From NCBI RefSeq assembly GCF_900111195.1, contig NZ_FOGL01000017.1, positions 50,195-114,194 on the forward strand: 64,000 bases of DNA, in the 5' to 3' direction. Of this stretch, positions 27,962 to 38,768 are shown piece after piece. The notes beneath the pieces were generated by a model that saw only the letters and a program-made list of their open reading frames with translations, was not told where the DNA came from and did not search any database. Made by a program: the position numbers and the translations under genes. Position 1 is the stretch's first letter, and each line of letters opens with the position of its first letter. Source of the stretch: Gracilibacillus ureilyticus (GTDB taxonomy: Bacteria; Bacillota; Bacilli; Bacillales; Amphibacillaceae).

Positions 27962-28507
27962 ATGGTTACTTTAGCTATTTTGTTTTTTTTAGTAATTGGT
28001 TTTTTTGTTGGTTTGAAAAGAGGGTTTATTTTACAGATTCTCCATTTAACAAGTTTCATTATCGCATTTGTCATTGCGGCCCTTTATTATGATGAAATTG
28101 CTTCTAAATTGGAAATGTGGATTCCATATCCCCAGCTGTCCGAAGACACTCCGTGGGCAATTTTTCTAGATACGTTACCACTTGAAGCAGCGTATTATAA
28201 TGCGATTGCATTTGGAGCACTATTCTTTGTTACAAAAATTATTTTGCAAATCGTTGCAACAATGCTCGATTTCGTAGCGAACCTGCCACTGCTTGGAATT
28301 GTGAACAGCTGGCTTGGTGCAATTTTTGGCTTGATTGAGGTCTATTTAATTATTTTTGTTATATTGTATATCATTGCCCTGGCTCCGGTTCCACAAATTC
28401 AGGAATGGCTTGATCATTCTTCTCTGGCAACCTTTATCGTTGATCAGACCCCGGTTTTATCAGAGAAACTGAAAGATATCTGGTTTACGAATGACCCGAC
28501 TGTTTAA
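27962..28507 (+). CDS. yshB: CvpA family membrane protein YshB
   Basis: 181-aa membrane protein of the CvpA/colicin V production family with four hydrophobic helices (about residues 2-20, 25-43, 75-100 and 118-145). The G-F-F-x-G-L-K-R-G element at the end of helix 1 is typical. ATG 27962 lies 8 bases after the zapA stop. Synteny zapA-yshB-polX-mutS2 is conserved in Bacillaceae. The exact function is unknown. Confidence 0.9.
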   Translation: MVTLAILFFLVIGFFVGLKRGFILQILHLTSFIIAFVIAALYYDEIASKLEMWIPYPQLSEDTPWAIFLDTLPLEAAYYNAIAFGALFFVTKIILQIVATMLDFVANLPLLGIVNSWLGAIFGLIEVYLIIFVILYIIALAPVPQIQEWLDHSSLATFIVDQTPVLSEKLKDIWFTNDPTV

Positions 28508-28582
28508 AACAGATAATAAACGAAGATATACCCTTGCCTTTTGGAATTTGCAAGGGTATTTGCGCGAGGAAGGAGATTTAAT

Positions 28583-30304
28583 ATGACAGTAAATAAGAAA
28601 GATGTTATTAAATTACTTGAGAAAATTGCTACCTACTTAGAATTAAAAGGAGAGAACCCTTTTAAAATATCTGCCTACAGAAAGGCAGCTCAGGCTTTGG
28701 AAAGAGATGAGCGCTCACTGTCAGCGATTACGGATTTCACTAAATTACAAGGTGTCGGAAAAGGAACAGCAGCCGTCATTACCGATTACATTGAAAATGG
28801 TGAGTCAGAGACACTCGTTCAATTGGAGAAAGAAGTACCAGCAGGACTCATTCCACTGCTGCACGTACAAGGACTTGGCGGTAAAAAATTGGCGAAATTA
28901 TATCAGGAATTAAACATTACCGATGCACAGACTTTGAGAAAAGCATGTGAAAACGGTCAACTGCAGGATTTAAAAGGCTTTGGAAAGAAAACAGAAGAAA
29001 AAATTCTGGATGCATTAAATAAAGTAAATGAGAGACCGGAACGTCTCCCTGCAGCGGTTGTTCTTCCGGTTGTAGACAAAGTGGAAGCTTACTTACAATC
29101 CATTGATGAAATCATCCGCTACTCGATTGCTGGAAGTATGCGCAGATTTCGCGAAACCGTCAAGGATTTAGATTTTATCGTATCAACGGACAAGCCTGAA
29201 GCTGTGCAGAAAAAGCTGCTTGAAATGGATGGTATTGTAGAGACAATAGCAGCAGGCGATACAAAAGTTTCTGTTACAGTTAATTATCGCTATGATATCA
29301 GTATCGATTTTCGTATCATTACAGATCAGGAGTTTCCCACAACGCTTCACCATTTTACAGGTTCCAAAGACCATAATGTACTAATGCGCCAATTGGCCAA
29401 AGCGCAGGGGAAAAAGATCAGTGAATATGGTGTGGAAGATGTGGAAACAGGAGAGGTACAAACATTTGAAACTGAAGAACAATTTTTCCAAAGTTTCGGT
29501 CTTGCCTATATCCCGCCAGAATTACGTCAGGGTAAAGATGAATTGAAGCTTGCCGAAAACGATATACAAGTGATACAGGATGAGGATATTAAAGGCGATC
29601 TTCATATGCATACAACCTGGAGTGACGGCGCACAATCTGTTGAGGAAATGGTGGAACGTGCGATCGAAAAAGGGTATGACTATATTGCAATTACCGATCA
29701 CTCGAAATATTTGCGTGTTGCCAATGGATTAAATGAAGAAAGATTGCGCAAACAAGCAAAAGAAATTGAACAAGCAAGAGAAAAATATCCGGATATTCAT
29801 ATTTTCCGGGGGGTAGAAATGGATATTTTACCAGATGGATCATTAGATTTTGAGGATGAATTTCTGCAGGAACTCGATTTTGTAATTGGTTCTATCCACT
29901 CAAGTTTTAGTCAAAGTGAGAAACTCATTCATCAACGATTATTAACTGCATTAGAGAATCCGTATGTAAACATGATTGCACATCCGACTGGCAGGCTGAT
30001 AGGAAAAAGGGATGGCTACCGCGTTAATGTCAAATGGCTAATCGATCAGGCGAAACGGACTGGTACCATTCTCGAATTAAATGCGAATCCTAATCGATTG
30101 GATCTTGCCGCTGAATGGGTTGCCATTGCTCAGGAACATGGTGTGAAAATAGCCATTAATACAGATGCCCACAGCTATAGCATGCTGGAACATATGCCTA
30201 TTGGCTGCGGAACAGCACGGAGAGGCGGCTTGACGACAGATACCGTTGTGAACAGCTGGCCGAAAGATAAGCTGATTGAATTTTTAAAAAGCCAAAAGAA
30301 ATAA
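28583..30304 (+). CDS. polX: DNA polymerase X family protein with PHP domain
   Basis: Gap-filling repair polymerase with 3'-5' exonuclease and AP-endonuclease activity in B. subtilis. 573 aa from ATG 28583 (AGGAAGGAGA upstream). N-terminal 8-kDa and HhH domains (about 1-150, with GVGKGTA and GLGGKKLAKL), nucleotidyltransferase palm with catalytic Asp pair in KDLDFIVS near residue 196 and DISIDFR near 240, then a C-terminal PHP domain from about 335 starting GDLHMHTTWSDG with further His/Asp metal ligands (ITDHSKY, VEMDI, AHPTGR, NTDAHS). Confidence 0.95.
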   Translation: MTVNKKDVIKLLEKIATYLELKGENPFKISAYRKAAQALERDERSLSAITDFTKLQGVGKGTAAVITDYIENGESETLVQLEKEVPAGLIPLLHVQGLGGKKLAKLYQELNITDAQTLRKACENGQLQDLKGFGKKTEEKILDALNKVNERPERLPAAVVLPVVDKVEAYLQSIDEIIRYSIAGSMRRFRETVKDLDFIVSTDKPEAVQKKLLEMDGIVETIAAGDTKVSVTVNYRYDISIDFRIITDQEFPTTLHHFTGSKDHNVLMRQLAKAQGKKISEYGVEDVETGEVQTFETEEQFFQSFGLAYIPPELRQGKDELKLAENDIQVIQDEDIKGDLHMHTTWSDGAQSVEEMVERAIEKGYDYIAITDHSKYLRVANGLNEERLRKQAKEIEQAREKYPDIHIFRGVEMDILPDGSLDFEDEFLQELDFVIGSIHSSFSQSEKLIHQRLLTALENPYVNMIAHPTGRLIGKRDGYRVNVKWLIDQAKRTGTILELNANPNRLDLAAEWVAIAQEHGVKIAINTDAHSYSMLEHMPIGCGTARRGGLTTDTVVNSWPKDKLIEFLKSQKK

Positions 30305-30335
30305 AGAAGACAGAAATAATTAGGAGGAGTGCGAA

Positions 30336-32684
30336 ATGAATGCGCGAATTTTTAACGTATTGGAATTTAGCAAAATAAAAGAGCAATTAATCGCACAAGC
30401 AGCATCATCACTTGGTGCAGAGAAAGCCCGGTCACTTGCTCCTTCTACTGATTTAGAAGAAGTTACCAGGTGGCAGGATGAAACAGATGAAGCTTATCAT
30501 GTCATTCGGTTAAAAGGTAACGTGCCACTTGGTGGAATTACGGATATTAAACCACATGTAAAGAGAGCTGCGATTGGAGGAGTGCTGAGCACACATGAAT
30601 GCCTCGAGATTGCCAGCACAATTTATGGCGGGAAACAATTAAAGCTGTTTATTGATAAGCTCGAAGATCTGGAGCTGCCGATTGTTCGCGAAATCAGTGA
30701 AGAAATAGTGCCTTTGAATGAACTGGAACGGGAAATTAAAAGCTGTATTGATGACAATGGCCATATGATGGACGGTGCGTCTGATAAATTACGAAGCTTG
30801 CGTTCCAAAATACGCACAAATGAAAACAAAGTTCGTGATAGATTAGAAAATGTAACAAGAACTAAAGCGAAGATGCTCTCAGATTCGATTGTAACGATTC
30901 GAAACGACCGTTATGTGTTACCTGTAAAGCAGGAATACAAGTCTGCAATTGGCGGTATTGTTCACGATCAGTCCGCTTCAGGCCAGACATTGTTTATGGA
31001 GCCCCAATCTGTGGTGGATCTGAATAATGCTTTATCTGCTGCAAAAGTTGATGAGAAACGTGAAATTGAACGTATTTTAAAAGAACTTTCTGTAAGGGTA
31101 GCAGAAGATGAGGCATTATTACTGCAAAATGCTGAAGCACTTGCAGCTCTTGATTTTATTTTTGCCAGGGCGAAGTTAAGCCATGCAATGAAAGCTAGTC
31201 GGCCAAAAATGAATGATCGTGGTGTAATAAAAATGAAACAGGCACGACACCCATTAATCGATTCAGACGAAGTTGTCGCAAATGATGTGGAACTTGGTGA
31301 GGATTTTACGGCAATTGTTATCACGGGTCCCAACACCGGAGGAAAGACAGTCACATTAAAGATGGTCGGACTTTGTACATTAATGGCACAATCCGGTTTG
31401 CAAGTCCCGGCACTTGATGGCTGTGAACTTGCTGTATTCTCCAATGTTTTCGCAGATATCGGTGATGAGCAGTCGATTGAACAGAGTCTCAGTACTTTTT
31501 CATCCCATATGACAAACATTGTTGATATTCTCGAGACATTTGATTATCAGTCACTATTATTATTTGATGAGTTAGGGGCAGGGACAGACCCGCAGGAAGG
31601 GGCAGCCCTTGCCATGTCGATTCTGGATTATGTGATTCAAAGAGGGGCACGGGTCATTGCCACAACCCATTATCCGGAACTAAAAGCATATGGATATAAC
31701 CGGGAAGGGGTAATTAATGCTTCTGTTGAATTCAATGTAGAAACATTAAAACCGACATACCGGCTGTTGATAGGGGTTCCGGGCCGAAGTAATGCATTTG
31801 AAATATCGAAACGGCTTGGACTGGATGAAGCGGTTATTCAGGAGGCAAAAACCCATATCGGTGCAGATTCCAAAAGTGTGGAAAACATGATCGCATCATT
31901 GGAAACATCAAGAAGACAAGCAGAATATGATTATGAAAAGGCAGAGGAAATTTTACAGAATGCAGAGCAATTAAAAAAGGATATTGAAAAACAATGGCAG
32001 CAATTCGAACAACAAAGAGAAGCGCTTTATAAAAAAGCCGAAGAAAAAGCAGAAAAAGCAGTCGCGAAAGCACGGGAAGAAGCTGAGCTGATTGTAGAAG
32101 AATTACGTAATATGCAAACAGAGACAGAATGGAAAGAGCATGAATGGATTGAAGCGAAGAAACTGTTGCAGGATGCTCAACCCGAGTTATCAAAGAAAGA
32201 GAAAAAACAGCAGGCAAGTTTTGATGAAGAAAAAGCTAAGGAATTAAGACCGGGTGATGAAGTGCGTTTACTTACTCTTGATCAAAAAGGAACGATTATT
32301 GAACAATCCGGTAAAAACGAATTCCAGGTCCAAGTCGGAATTATGAAAATGAAAGCAAAAAGGAAAGACCTGTTATTTATCCGTCGGGAAGAGCCGACAG
32401 TTGAAAAACCGTTAGCAACGGTTAGAGGATCAAATTATCATGTCAAACCAGAGCTGGATCTTCGAGGGGAACGTTTTGAAGAAGCATTGCAGCGTTTAGA
32501 GAAATACATGGATGATGCCTTGCTTGCTGGGTATAATCATGTTTCGATCATTCACGGAAAAGGAACCGGGGCTCTACGTAAAGGTGTACGGGATTATGCA
32601 AGAAACCATTCCCGAATTACACATGCGCGTGATGGGGAAATGTCTGAAGGTGGCTCTGGTGTAACTGTACTGGAATTGAAATAA
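30336..32684 (+). CDS. mutS2: Endonuclease MutS2 / ribosome rescue factor
   Basis: 782-aa MutS paralogue without the mismatch-recognition domain. Core/lever domains about 1-310, ATPase with Walker [12 protein letters not shown] near 330 and Walker [14 protein letters not shown], a long coiled-coil rich in Glu/Lys (about 510-640), a KOW-like segment and the SMR nuclease domain at 710-782 (LDLRG and [11 protein letters not shown]). MutS2 suppresses recombination and, in B. subtilis, resolves collided ribosomes. ATG 30336 follows AGGAGGAG. Confidence 0.97.
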   Translation: MNARIFNVLEFSKIKEQLIAQAASSLGAEKARSLAPSTDLEEVTRWQDETDEAYHVIRLKGNVPLGGITDIKPHVKRAAIGGVLSTHECLEIASTIYGGKQLKLFIDKLEDLELPIVREISEEIVPLNELEREIKSCIDDNGHMMDGASDKLRSLRSKIRTNENKVRDRLENVTRTKAKMLSDSIVTIRNDRYVLPVKQEYKSAIGGIVHDQSASGQTLFMEPQSVVDLNNALSAAKVDEKREIERILKELSVRVAEDEALLLQNAEALAALDFIFARAKLSHAMKASRPKMNDRGVIKMKQARHPLIDSDEVVANDVELGEDFTAIVITGPNTGGKTVTLKMVGLCTLMAQSGLQVPALDGCELAVFSNVFADIGDEQSIEQSLSTFSSHMTNIVDILETFDYQSLLLFDELGAGTDPQEGAALAMSILDYVIQRGARVIATTHYPELKAYGYNREGVINASVEFNVETLKPTYRLLIGVPGRSNAFEISKRLGLDEAVIQEAKTHIGADSKSVENMIASLETSRRQAEYDYEKAEEILQNAEQLKKDIEKQWQQFEQQREALYKKAEEKAEKAVAKAREEAELIVEELRNMQTETEWKEHEWIEAKKLLQDAQPELSKKEKKQQASFDEEKAKELRPGDEVRLLTLDQKGTIIEQSGKNEFQVQVGIMKMKAKRKDLLFIRREEPTVEKPLATVRGSNYHVKPELDLRGERFEEALQRLEKYMDDALLAGYNHVSIIHGKGTGALRKGVRDYARNHSRITHARDGEMSEGGSGVTVLELK

Positions 32685-32700
32685 TTCAGGGGGTGGAAGA

Positions 32701-33108
32701 ATGGATGAATTCTGGTCAAACACGTTTGTTGATACAGCGGCACGGTATAGTGTCGCGGTCTTATGCTTAGTTGTATTTCTCGTTATTTTTGAGTTGGTTA
32801 CATCATATAAAAACTGGGATGAGATTAAACGGGGTAATATGAGTGTAGCAATGGCGACAGGGGGGAAGATATTCGGAATCGCGAATATTTTCCGTTATTC
32901 TATTGAGCATAATGATACTATTATTGAAAGTATCACTTGGGGCGGATTTGGATTTATTTTACTACTTCTTGGTTATTTTATCTTTGAGTTTTTAACACCA
33001 ACTTATAAAATTGATAAGGAAATTGCCAGTGATAACAGGGCAGTTGGATTTATATCCATGGTCATTTCTGTTGGGCTGTCGTTCGTCATTGGTTCGAGTA
33101 TTGGTTAG
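32701..33108 (+). CDS. yshE: DUF350 family membrane protein YshE
   Basis: 135-aa membrane protein with four hydrophobic segments (about 17-36, 50-66, 80-98 and 113-133) in the pattern of DUF350, including the NMSVAMATGGKIFGI element. ATG 32701 is 16 bases after mutS2 with a GGGGGTGG site. Same position as B. subtilis yshE. Its molecular role is unknown. Confidence 0.88.
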   Translation: MDEFWSNTFVDTAARYSVAVLCLVVFLVIFELVTSYKNWDEIKRGNMSVAMATGGKIFGIANIFRYSIEHNDTIIESITWGGFGFILLLLGYFIFEFLTPTYKIDKEIASDNRAVGFISMVISVGLSFVIGSSIG

Positions 33109-33122
33109 AGGAGTGACATAAT

Positions 33123-33203
33123 TTGAAAACATTGGCATATGTATTGATTACAGTTGCGATTATTTTTCTCGTCGTTGGTGTATATTATGTGATGTCAGTC
33201 TAA
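33123..33203 (+). CDS. Predicted 26-aa single-pass membrane peptide
   Basis: A short frame TTG 33123 to TAA 33203 encoding MKTLAYVLITVAIIF followed by LVVGVYYVMSV. Nearly all of it is one membrane helix after a single Lys. AGAGGAG, which overlaps the yshE stop, lies nine bases upstream, a good ribosome site, so it is likely translated by coupling with yshE. No homologue is recognised by eye. Small membrane peptides of this type are usually missed by gene callers. Confidence 0.6.
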   Translation: MKTLAYVLITVAIIFLVVGVYYVMSV

Positions 33204-33299
33204 AAATGGATGTTTGGTTATTATAAGCAAAGTATTAGCAACTTTTTCATATGTAATGATATACTTGACTAGAAATTTGTTATACAAGGAGGAATTATA

Positions 33300-33614
33300 A
33301 TGGCAATTGTAAAAGCGACAGATTCTAATTTTAATACAGAAACTAGCGAAGGTTTAGTATTAGCTGACTTTTGGGCAACATGGTGTGGCCCTTGTAAAAT
33401 GATCGCGCCAGTGCTTGAAGAAATAGATGCAGATATGAGTGAAACGGTAAAGATCGTCAAATTAGATGTTGATGAAAACCAGGAAACTGCTGGGAAATTC
33501 GGTGTAATGAGTATTCCTACACTACTGTTATTCAAAGACGGTGAAGTAGTTGATCAGGTTGTTGGATATCAGCCAAAAGAAGCACTTGTTGAATTAATCA
33601 ACAAACATGCTTAA
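33300..33614 (+). CDS. trxA: Thioredoxin
   Basis: 104-aa thioredoxin with the WCGPC redox site (Cys29, Cys32), buried Asp in LVLADFW and cis-Pro in MSIPTLLLF. It reduces protein disulfides and ribonucleotide reductase using thioredoxin reductase. ATG 33300 follows AAGGAGG. A strong terminator separates it from uvrC. Confidence 0.98.
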   Translation: MAIVKATDSNFNTETSEGLVLADFWATWCGPCKMIAPVLEEIDADMSETVKIVKLDVDENQETAGKFGVMSIPTLLLFKDGEVVDQVVGYQPKEALVELINKHA

Positions 33615-33622
33615 TTAGTAAT

Positions 33623-33668
33623 CAAATCCCTTATTATAGTGCTATACTATAATAAGGGATTGTTTTTT
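33623..33668 (+). terminator. Intrinsic terminator after trxA
   Basis: CAAATCCCTTATTATAG pairs with CTATAATAAGGGATTG almost perfectly, followed by six T. Confidence 0.9.
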
Positions 33669-33752
33669 GTTTTCATACATTTTTATAAAAAGCAGACCTA
33701 AGTATCAATAAATAGATAAGGAATTAAAAGAGTAAGGTGGAGGTGATCCCAA

Positions 33753-35540
33753 TTGAATGAGCACATTCAGGAAAAGCTTGCGGTTTTGCCAGTACAGCCT
33801 GGCTGTTACTTAATGAAGGACAAACATGGTACAGTCATCTATGTCGGCAAATCCAAAAAGCTGCGCAACAGGGTCAGATCTTATTTTATTGGGGCAAATG
33901 ACCAGAAAACACAACGGCTTGTTCGTGAGATCCGTGATTTTGAATATATTGTAACAAGTTCGGAAATAGAGGCACTTATTCTCGAAATGAACTTGATTAA
34001 AAAATATGATCCAAAGTATAACGTATTGCTGAAAGATGATAAATCCTATCCTTTCCTGAAAATAACCAATGAACGCCATCCGCGTCTTTTGATCACAAGA
34101 AAGGTGAAAAAGGATAAAGGTAAATACTTCGGTCCATATCCGAACGTGATCGCGGCACGTGAGACGAAGAAATTACTTGACCGTCTTTATCCGCTCAGAA
34201 AATGTAATAACCAGAAAGGTCGCCACTGCTTGTATTATCATATGCATCAATGTTATGCATGCGCAGAAAATCCGCCATCAAAAGCAGAGTATGATGCCAT
34301 TGTGCAGGAAGTTGCTAGTTTTCTAAATGGCGGCCACCGGAAGATTAAAGAACAGTTAACAGAAAAAATGCTCAAGGCATCTGATGAATTAAACTTCGAA
34401 CGTGCGAAGGAACTAAGAGATCAGATACAGCATATAGAAGCAGTTATGGAAAAACAGAAGATGACAATGAATGATCAAGTAGACCGTGATGTATTTGGGT
34501 ACAGCTATGACAAAGGCTGGATGTGTGTCCAGGTATTTTTTATCAGACAAGGGAAACTGATTGAACGTGATGTATCCTTGTTCCCGTTTTTTGATGATGC
34601 GGAAGAAGCATTCTTAAGCTTTATCGGAAGCTTTTATCTTCATCACCATCATCCGAAGCCAAAGCAGATTCTTGTTCCAGCACCGACTGATGTGGAGATT
34701 TTAAAGGAACTGCTGGAAGTGGATGTGCATATTCCAATGCGTGGCCAGAAAAAGGAGCTTGCAAATCTAGCGAAAAAGAACGCCGAAATAGCACTGAAGG
34801 AAAAATTCTCGCTAATTGAGCGGAATGAAGAACGGACGGTAAAAGCGATTGAAAGCTTGGGAGAGAAACTCCATATTGAAACACCGTACAGAATTGAAGC
34901 TTTTGACAACTCGAACATTCAGGGGACGGACCCGGTATCTGCAATGGTTGTCTTCATTGATGGTAAGCCTGCCAAGAAAGAATACCGGAAATATAAGATC
35001 AGACAGGTCGAAGGGCCTGATGATTATGAAACAATGCGTGAGGTGATTCGCCGCCGTTACAAGCGGGTATTAAAGGAAGGTGCTCCATTACCTGATTTGA
35101 TAGTTGTTGATGGTGCAAAAGGACAGATGTCTGCTGCAATTGATGTCCTCGAGAATGAACTGGGTCTGGATATTCCGCTCTGCGGTTTAGCAAAAGATGA
35201 TAAACACAGAACGAGTGAATTACTATATGGGGATCCGGCAGAAATTATTCAACTCGACCGCCGCTCCCAGGAATTTTACTTTATCCAGCGAATTCAGGAT
35301 GAAGTTCACAGATTTGCGATTACTTTTCACAGGCAATTACGTGGCAAGAGTGCATTCAGATCCCAGCTGGATGATATCCCGGGTGTGGGAGAACAGCGGA
35401 AGAAAATGCTTCTTACACATTATAAATCTTTAAACGAAATAAAAAATGCAAGTTTAGAAGAGTTAGTGAAATTAGGAATACCAGAGCCTGTTGCGATAAG
35501 TATTCATGAAAAATTAAAGAAAGATGATCTTTCAGAATAG
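33753..35540 (+). CDS. uvrC: UvrABC system protein C (excinuclease subunit)
   Basis: Makes both incisions in nucleotide excision repair. 595 aa; TTG start at 33753 seven bases after GGAGGTGAT. GIY-YIG nuclease domain at about 13-95 ([24 protein letters not shown]), a Cys cluster (about 150-175), UVR motif about 200-235 for UvrB binding, RNase H-like 3'-incision... 5' domain about 380-540 with [11 protein letters not shown] and DGAKGQ, and C-terminal HhH repeats ([23 protein letters not shown]). Confidence 0.97.
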   Translation: MNEHIQEKLAVLPVQPGCYLMKDKHGTVIYVGKSKKLRNRVRSYFIGANDQKTQRLVREIRDFEYIVTSSEIEALILEMNLIKKYDPKYNVLLKDDKSYPFLKITNERHPRLLITRKVKKDKGKYFGPYPNVIAARETKKLLDRLYPLRKCNNQKGRHCLYYHMHQCYACAENPPSKAEYDAIVQEVASFLNGGHRKIKEQLTEKMLKASDELNFERAKELRDQIQHIEAVMEKQKMTMNDQVDRDVFGYSYDKGWMCVQVFFIRQGKLIERDVSLFPFFDDAEEAFLSFIGSFYLHHHHPKPKQILVPAPTDVEILKELLEVDVHIPMRGQKKELANLAKKNAEIALKEKFSLIERNEERTVKAIESLGEKLHIETPYRIEAFDNSNIQGTDPVSAMVVFIDGKPAKKEYRKYKIRQVEGPDDYETMREVIRRRYKRVLKEGAPLPDLIVVDGAKGQMSAAIDVLENELGLDIPLCGLAKDDKHRTSELLYGDPAEIIQLDRRSQEFYFIQRIQDEVHRFAITFHRQLRGKSAFRSQLDDIPGVGEQRKKMLLTHYKSLNEIKNASLEELVKLGIPEPVAISIHEKLKKDDLSE

Positions 35541-35560
35541 AAAGGATCATCTTTCTTTTT

Positions 35561-35989
35561 TTAATCACTGAAAATAACGTGAAACTCTACTAAGTTTTTC
35601 TTGATTTCTGCAATACATTCACACGGTTTTCCGGTAATTTGTTCCATTGCCTTTGCCAGAAAACCAGCTTCCAGACGGAATTCCACATTTTCTATTGTTT
35701 CCAGCCTGGCATCGATCACTTCGCCGCTTAGGTGAAACACATAGCCCCGTCGCTTCTCCTGTGCAAGAACCAAATCGCCCCAGCCTACATGGAGAAAGAA
35801 TTCGAGCACCTCTTCTGTTGTCACCCAATCACTTTTTTCTGCTAGGTTCTTTCCCATTACATATAAGATTAAATCGGATTCCTTACCAAGCATGTCAGGT
35901 AATCCGATATAGCGTAATAGATCATAGCCACTACCCGTAATATGAAGATTGGCAATAATTGTTGCGATATTTGTCTTTTTTTCTGTCAA
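35561..35989 (-). CDS. yslB: YslB family protein (DUF2507)
   Basis: 142-aa soluble protein starting at TTG 35989. The family features LLRYIGLPDMLGKE and EFFLHVGWGDL suggest a haem-NO/V4R-like ligand fold, which DUF2507 resembles, but no ligand can be assigned from sequence. It carries a Cys pair (CEC) near the C-terminus. It lies between uvrC and sdhC as in B. subtilis, here on the opposite strand. Function unknown. Confidence 0.85.
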   Translation of the reverse strand: MTEKKTNIATIIANLHITGSGYDLLRYIGLPDMLGKESDLILYVMGKNLAEKSDWVTTEEVLEFFLHVGWGDLVLAQEKRRGYVFHLSGEVIDARLETIENVEFRLEAGFLAKAMEQITGKPCECIAEIKKNLVEFHVIFSD

Positions 35990-36154
35990 AATTGGACCCC
36001 TCTCTAACCAAACAATACGTATAATTTTATTATCTACTTTTTTGTCAAATGGTGCAATAAGTAATATGATTTATTCTTTTTTTGTGTGATAGAGAATAGT
36101 AGTTTTATACCCTTATAAATCGACAATTAATCATTAGAAAAAGTATTCGTTTTC

Positions 36155-36183
36155 TTGACGCTTTCCCGCGTTAGAAGTACAAT
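36155..36183 (+). promoter_or_regulatory. Sigma-A promoter for sdhCAB
   Basis: TTGACG at 36155-36160, a 17-base spacer, TACAAT at 36178-36183. The transcript would have a leader of about 160 bases, which includes AAAGCGCTTT at 36273-36282, the core of a cre-like palindrome although the outer cre bases do not match well. Confidence 0.75.
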
Positions 36184-36351
36184 AGTTGTGTTGACAATAT
36201 ACGAATTTCTTTGGATGGGTTGTCTTGTTCATAAAGGAGGAAACGAAAGAGAAATCTTTTATGACGGGATGTAAAGCGCTTTAAAGTAGTTTGATAGGAA
36301 ATCGTATGTTGAAATTTTTACATTTATCTAGATTAGAGGGGGGTACAAGAG

Positions 36352-36960
36352 ATGGAGAATAGGGACTTTTTATATCGTAGGTTACACTCATTATTAGGGG
36401 TAGTGCCAATTGGTATCTTTTTGATCCAGCACTTGGTTGTCAATCACTTCGCAGTGTATGGGCCAGAGAGTTTCAACAAAGCGGCACATTTTATGGAATC
36501 ATTACCATTCCGTTATGCACTGGAAACACTTATTATCTTTTTACCAATACTGTTTCATGCGGTATTAGGGGTGTATATTGTCTTTGTTGCGAGAAATAAT
36601 GTAAGACGTTACGGCTTCTTCCGTAACTGGATGTTCTTCCTGCAGCGAATTACAGGGATTATTACACTTATTTTTATCGTTTGGCATGTATGGCAGACGC
36701 GTGTGCAAATCGGACTTGGAAACGTTGAACTGGATTACAGCTTAATGGAAGACATTCTGGCTAGTCCGGCAATGTTCTGGTTCTATGTGATTGGTGTTGT
36801 TTCTACAACATTCCACTTCGCAAATGGGTTATGGAGCTTTTTAGTGACATGGGGGATTACGGTAACGCCTCGCTCACAGAAAATTGCTACATATGCTACT
36901 TTAATCGTTTTCCTTGCGGTAACATATATAGGTATTCGCGCATTGTTCGCATTTGTTTAA
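36352..36960 (+). CDS. sdhC: Succinate dehydrogenase cytochrome b558 subunit
   Basis: 202-aa membrane anchor of complex II with five helices and two haem b sites, as in B. subtilis SdhC. Candidate haem-ligand His residues are in QHLVVNHF (about 24-30), LFHAVLG (about 64), VWHVWQ (about 108) and TFHFANGLW (about 150). ATG 36352 follows a G-rich site (AGAGGGGGG). It transfers electrons from SdhB to menaquinone. First gene of sdhCAB. Confidence 0.96.
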   Translation: MENRDFLYRRLHSLLGVVPIGIFLIQHLVVNHFAVYGPESFNKAAHFMESLPFRYALETLIIFLPILFHAVLGVYIVFVARNNVRRYGFFRNWMFFLQRITGIITLIFIVWHVWQTRVQIGLGNVELDYSLMEDILASPAMFWFYVIGVVSTTFHFANGLWSFLVTWGITVTPRSQKIATYATLIVFLAVTYIGIRALFAFV

Positions 36961-36998
36961 TAGATTAGTAATGTTAGAAAAAGAAGGAGTGAGTATGA

Positions 36999-38750
36999 AT
37001 GAGTGATCGCAATATTGTTATTGTCGGTGGTGGTCTTGCGGGACTGATGGCCACAATCAAAGCAGCAGAAGCAGGAGTACATGTAGACTTATTATCGATT
37101 GTTCCTGTAAAAAGGTCTCACTCTGTTTGTGCACAAGGTGGAATTAATGGTGCGGTAGATACAAAAGGAGAAGGGGATTCTCCGATGATCCACTTTGATG
37201 ATACAGTGTACGGCGGGGACTTTTTAGCCAATCAGCCGCCAGTAAAAGCGATGTGTGATGCAGCGCCAGGTATTATTCATATGTTCGATCGGATGGGTGT
37301 TATGTTCAACCGGACGAACGAAGGTTTACTTGATTTCCGCCGTTTCGGTGGTACACAGCATCACCGTACTGCATTCGCTGGTGCTACAACAGGACAGCAG
37401 TTATTATACGCGTTAGATGAGCAGGTACGCCGTTATGAAGTACAAGGTCTTGTAACAAAGTATGAGGGCTGGGAATTTGTTTCAGCAATCATTGATGAAG
37501 AGGGTGTTGGCCGCGGAGTTATCGGTCAAAATATTAAATCCCATGAATTTAAAATATTCAAAGGGGATGCCACAATATTTGCGTCAGGCGGTCCTGGTAT
37601 CATCTTTGGTAAATCAACCAACTCTGTAATTAACACAGGGTCTGCAGCCGCTTCTTTATACTTACAAGGTGCGATTTATGCAAATGGTGAGTTTATTCAG
37701 ATTCACCCGACAGCTATCCCTGGTGATGACAAGCTCCGGTTAATGAGTGAGTCTGCACGGGGAGAAGGTGGTCGTATCTGGACATACAAAGATGGAGAGC
37801 CATGGTATTTCTTAGAGGAAAAATATCCTGCATACGGAAACCTTGTACCACGTGATATTGCAACACGTGAAATTTTTGATGTCTGTGTTAATCAGAAACT
37901 GGGAATTAACGGGGAAAACATGGTATACCTTGATTTATCCCATAAAGATCCAAAAGAGCTTGATGTTAAACTTGGCGGAATTATTGAAATCTATGAAAAA
38001 TTTGTTGGTGAAGATCCGCGAAAAGTACCGATGAAAATCTTCCCTGCAGTACACTACTCTATGGGTGGACTTTGGGTAGATTACGACCAGATGACAAACA
38101 TTCCTGGTATTTTTGCAGCAGGTGAGTGTGATTACTCACAGCACGGTGCAAACCGTCTTGGTGCAAACTCATTGTTATCCTCTATCTTCGGAGGTATGGT
38201 TGCAGGACCGAATGCAATTAAATATATCGAGGGATTAGAGAAAACAATTGATGATATACCGTCAACAGTATTTGATCAGCAGCTGAAGAAAGAAGAAGAC
38301 CAGTTCGAGCAGTTAATTAACATGCGTGGTGAAGAAAATGCATACCAGATCCACAAAGAACTTGGTGAATGGATGACAGATAACGTAACCGTTGTTCGTG
38401 AAAATGAAAAACTGTTAAAAACAGATGAAAAAATTCAGGAATTACTAGAGCGATGGGAAAACATTAATATGGATGACACTTCCCGCTGGAATAACCAGGG
38501 AGTTATGTTTACCCGCCAATTGAAAAATATGTTACACCTTGCCCGTGTTATTACACAAGGTGCATATAACCGAAACGAAAGCCGCGGAGCACATTACAAA
38601 CCGGAATTCCCTGAACGTAATGATGAGGAATGGCTCAAAACAACAATGGCATCATTTGATGCTGCAGCAAATGCTCCGAAGTTTTCTTATGAAGATGTTG
38701 ATGTTTCATTAATCAAACCGAGAAAACGTGATTACAGTAAGAAAAAATAA
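36999..38750 (+). CDS. sdhA: Succinate dehydrogenase flavoprotein subunit
   Basis: 583 aa; binds FAD covalently and oxidises succinate to fumarate. N-terminal dinucleotide motif VGGGLAGLMA, His for flavin attachment in KRSHSVCAQGGINGA (about 40-55), substrate-site residues in FGGTQHHRTAF and IHPTAIPGDD, and the catalytic Arg/His region SMGGLWVDY and ANRLGANSLLS. Full length of the Bacillus type. Second gene of sdhCAB. Confidence 0.98.
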   Translation: MSDRNIVIVGGGLAGLMATIKAAEAGVHVDLLSIVPVKRSHSVCAQGGINGAVDTKGEGDSPMIHFDDTVYGGDFLANQPPVKAMCDAAPGIIHMFDRMGVMFNRTNEGLLDFRRFGGTQHHRTAFAGATTGQQLLYALDEQVRRYEVQGLVTKYEGWEFVSAIIDEEGVGRGVIGQNIKSHEFKIFKGDATIFASGGPGIIFGKSTNSVINTGSAAASLYLQGAIYANGEFIQIHPTAIPGDDKLRLMSESARGEGGRIWTYKDGEPWYFLEEKYPAYGNLVPRDIATREIFDVCVNQKLGINGENMVYLDLSHKDPKELDVKLGGIIEIYEKFVGEDPRKVPMKIFPAVHYSMGGLWVDYDQMTNIPGIFAAGECDYSQHGANRLGANSLLSSIFGGMVAGPNAIKYIEGLEKTIDDIPSTVFDQQLKKEEDQFEQLINMRGEENAYQIHKELGEWMTDNVTVVRENEKLLKTDEKIQELLERWENINMDDTSRWNNQGVMFTRQLKNMLHLARVITQGAYNRNESRGAHYKPEFPERNDEEWLKTTMASFDAAANAPKFSYEDVDVSLIKPRKRDYSKKK

Positions 38751-38768
38751 CAGAGGGGGTAGCAAGAG

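Noticed and set aside
30968..31519. 183-aa open frame on the minus strand inside mutS2
   Set aside because: It lies fully antisense to a confidently assigned gene and has no recognisable domain or ribosome site.
33241..33299. Promoter for trxA at TTGACT 33264
   Set aside because: No -10 element at the right spacing; the region is AT-rich and several weak choices are equal.
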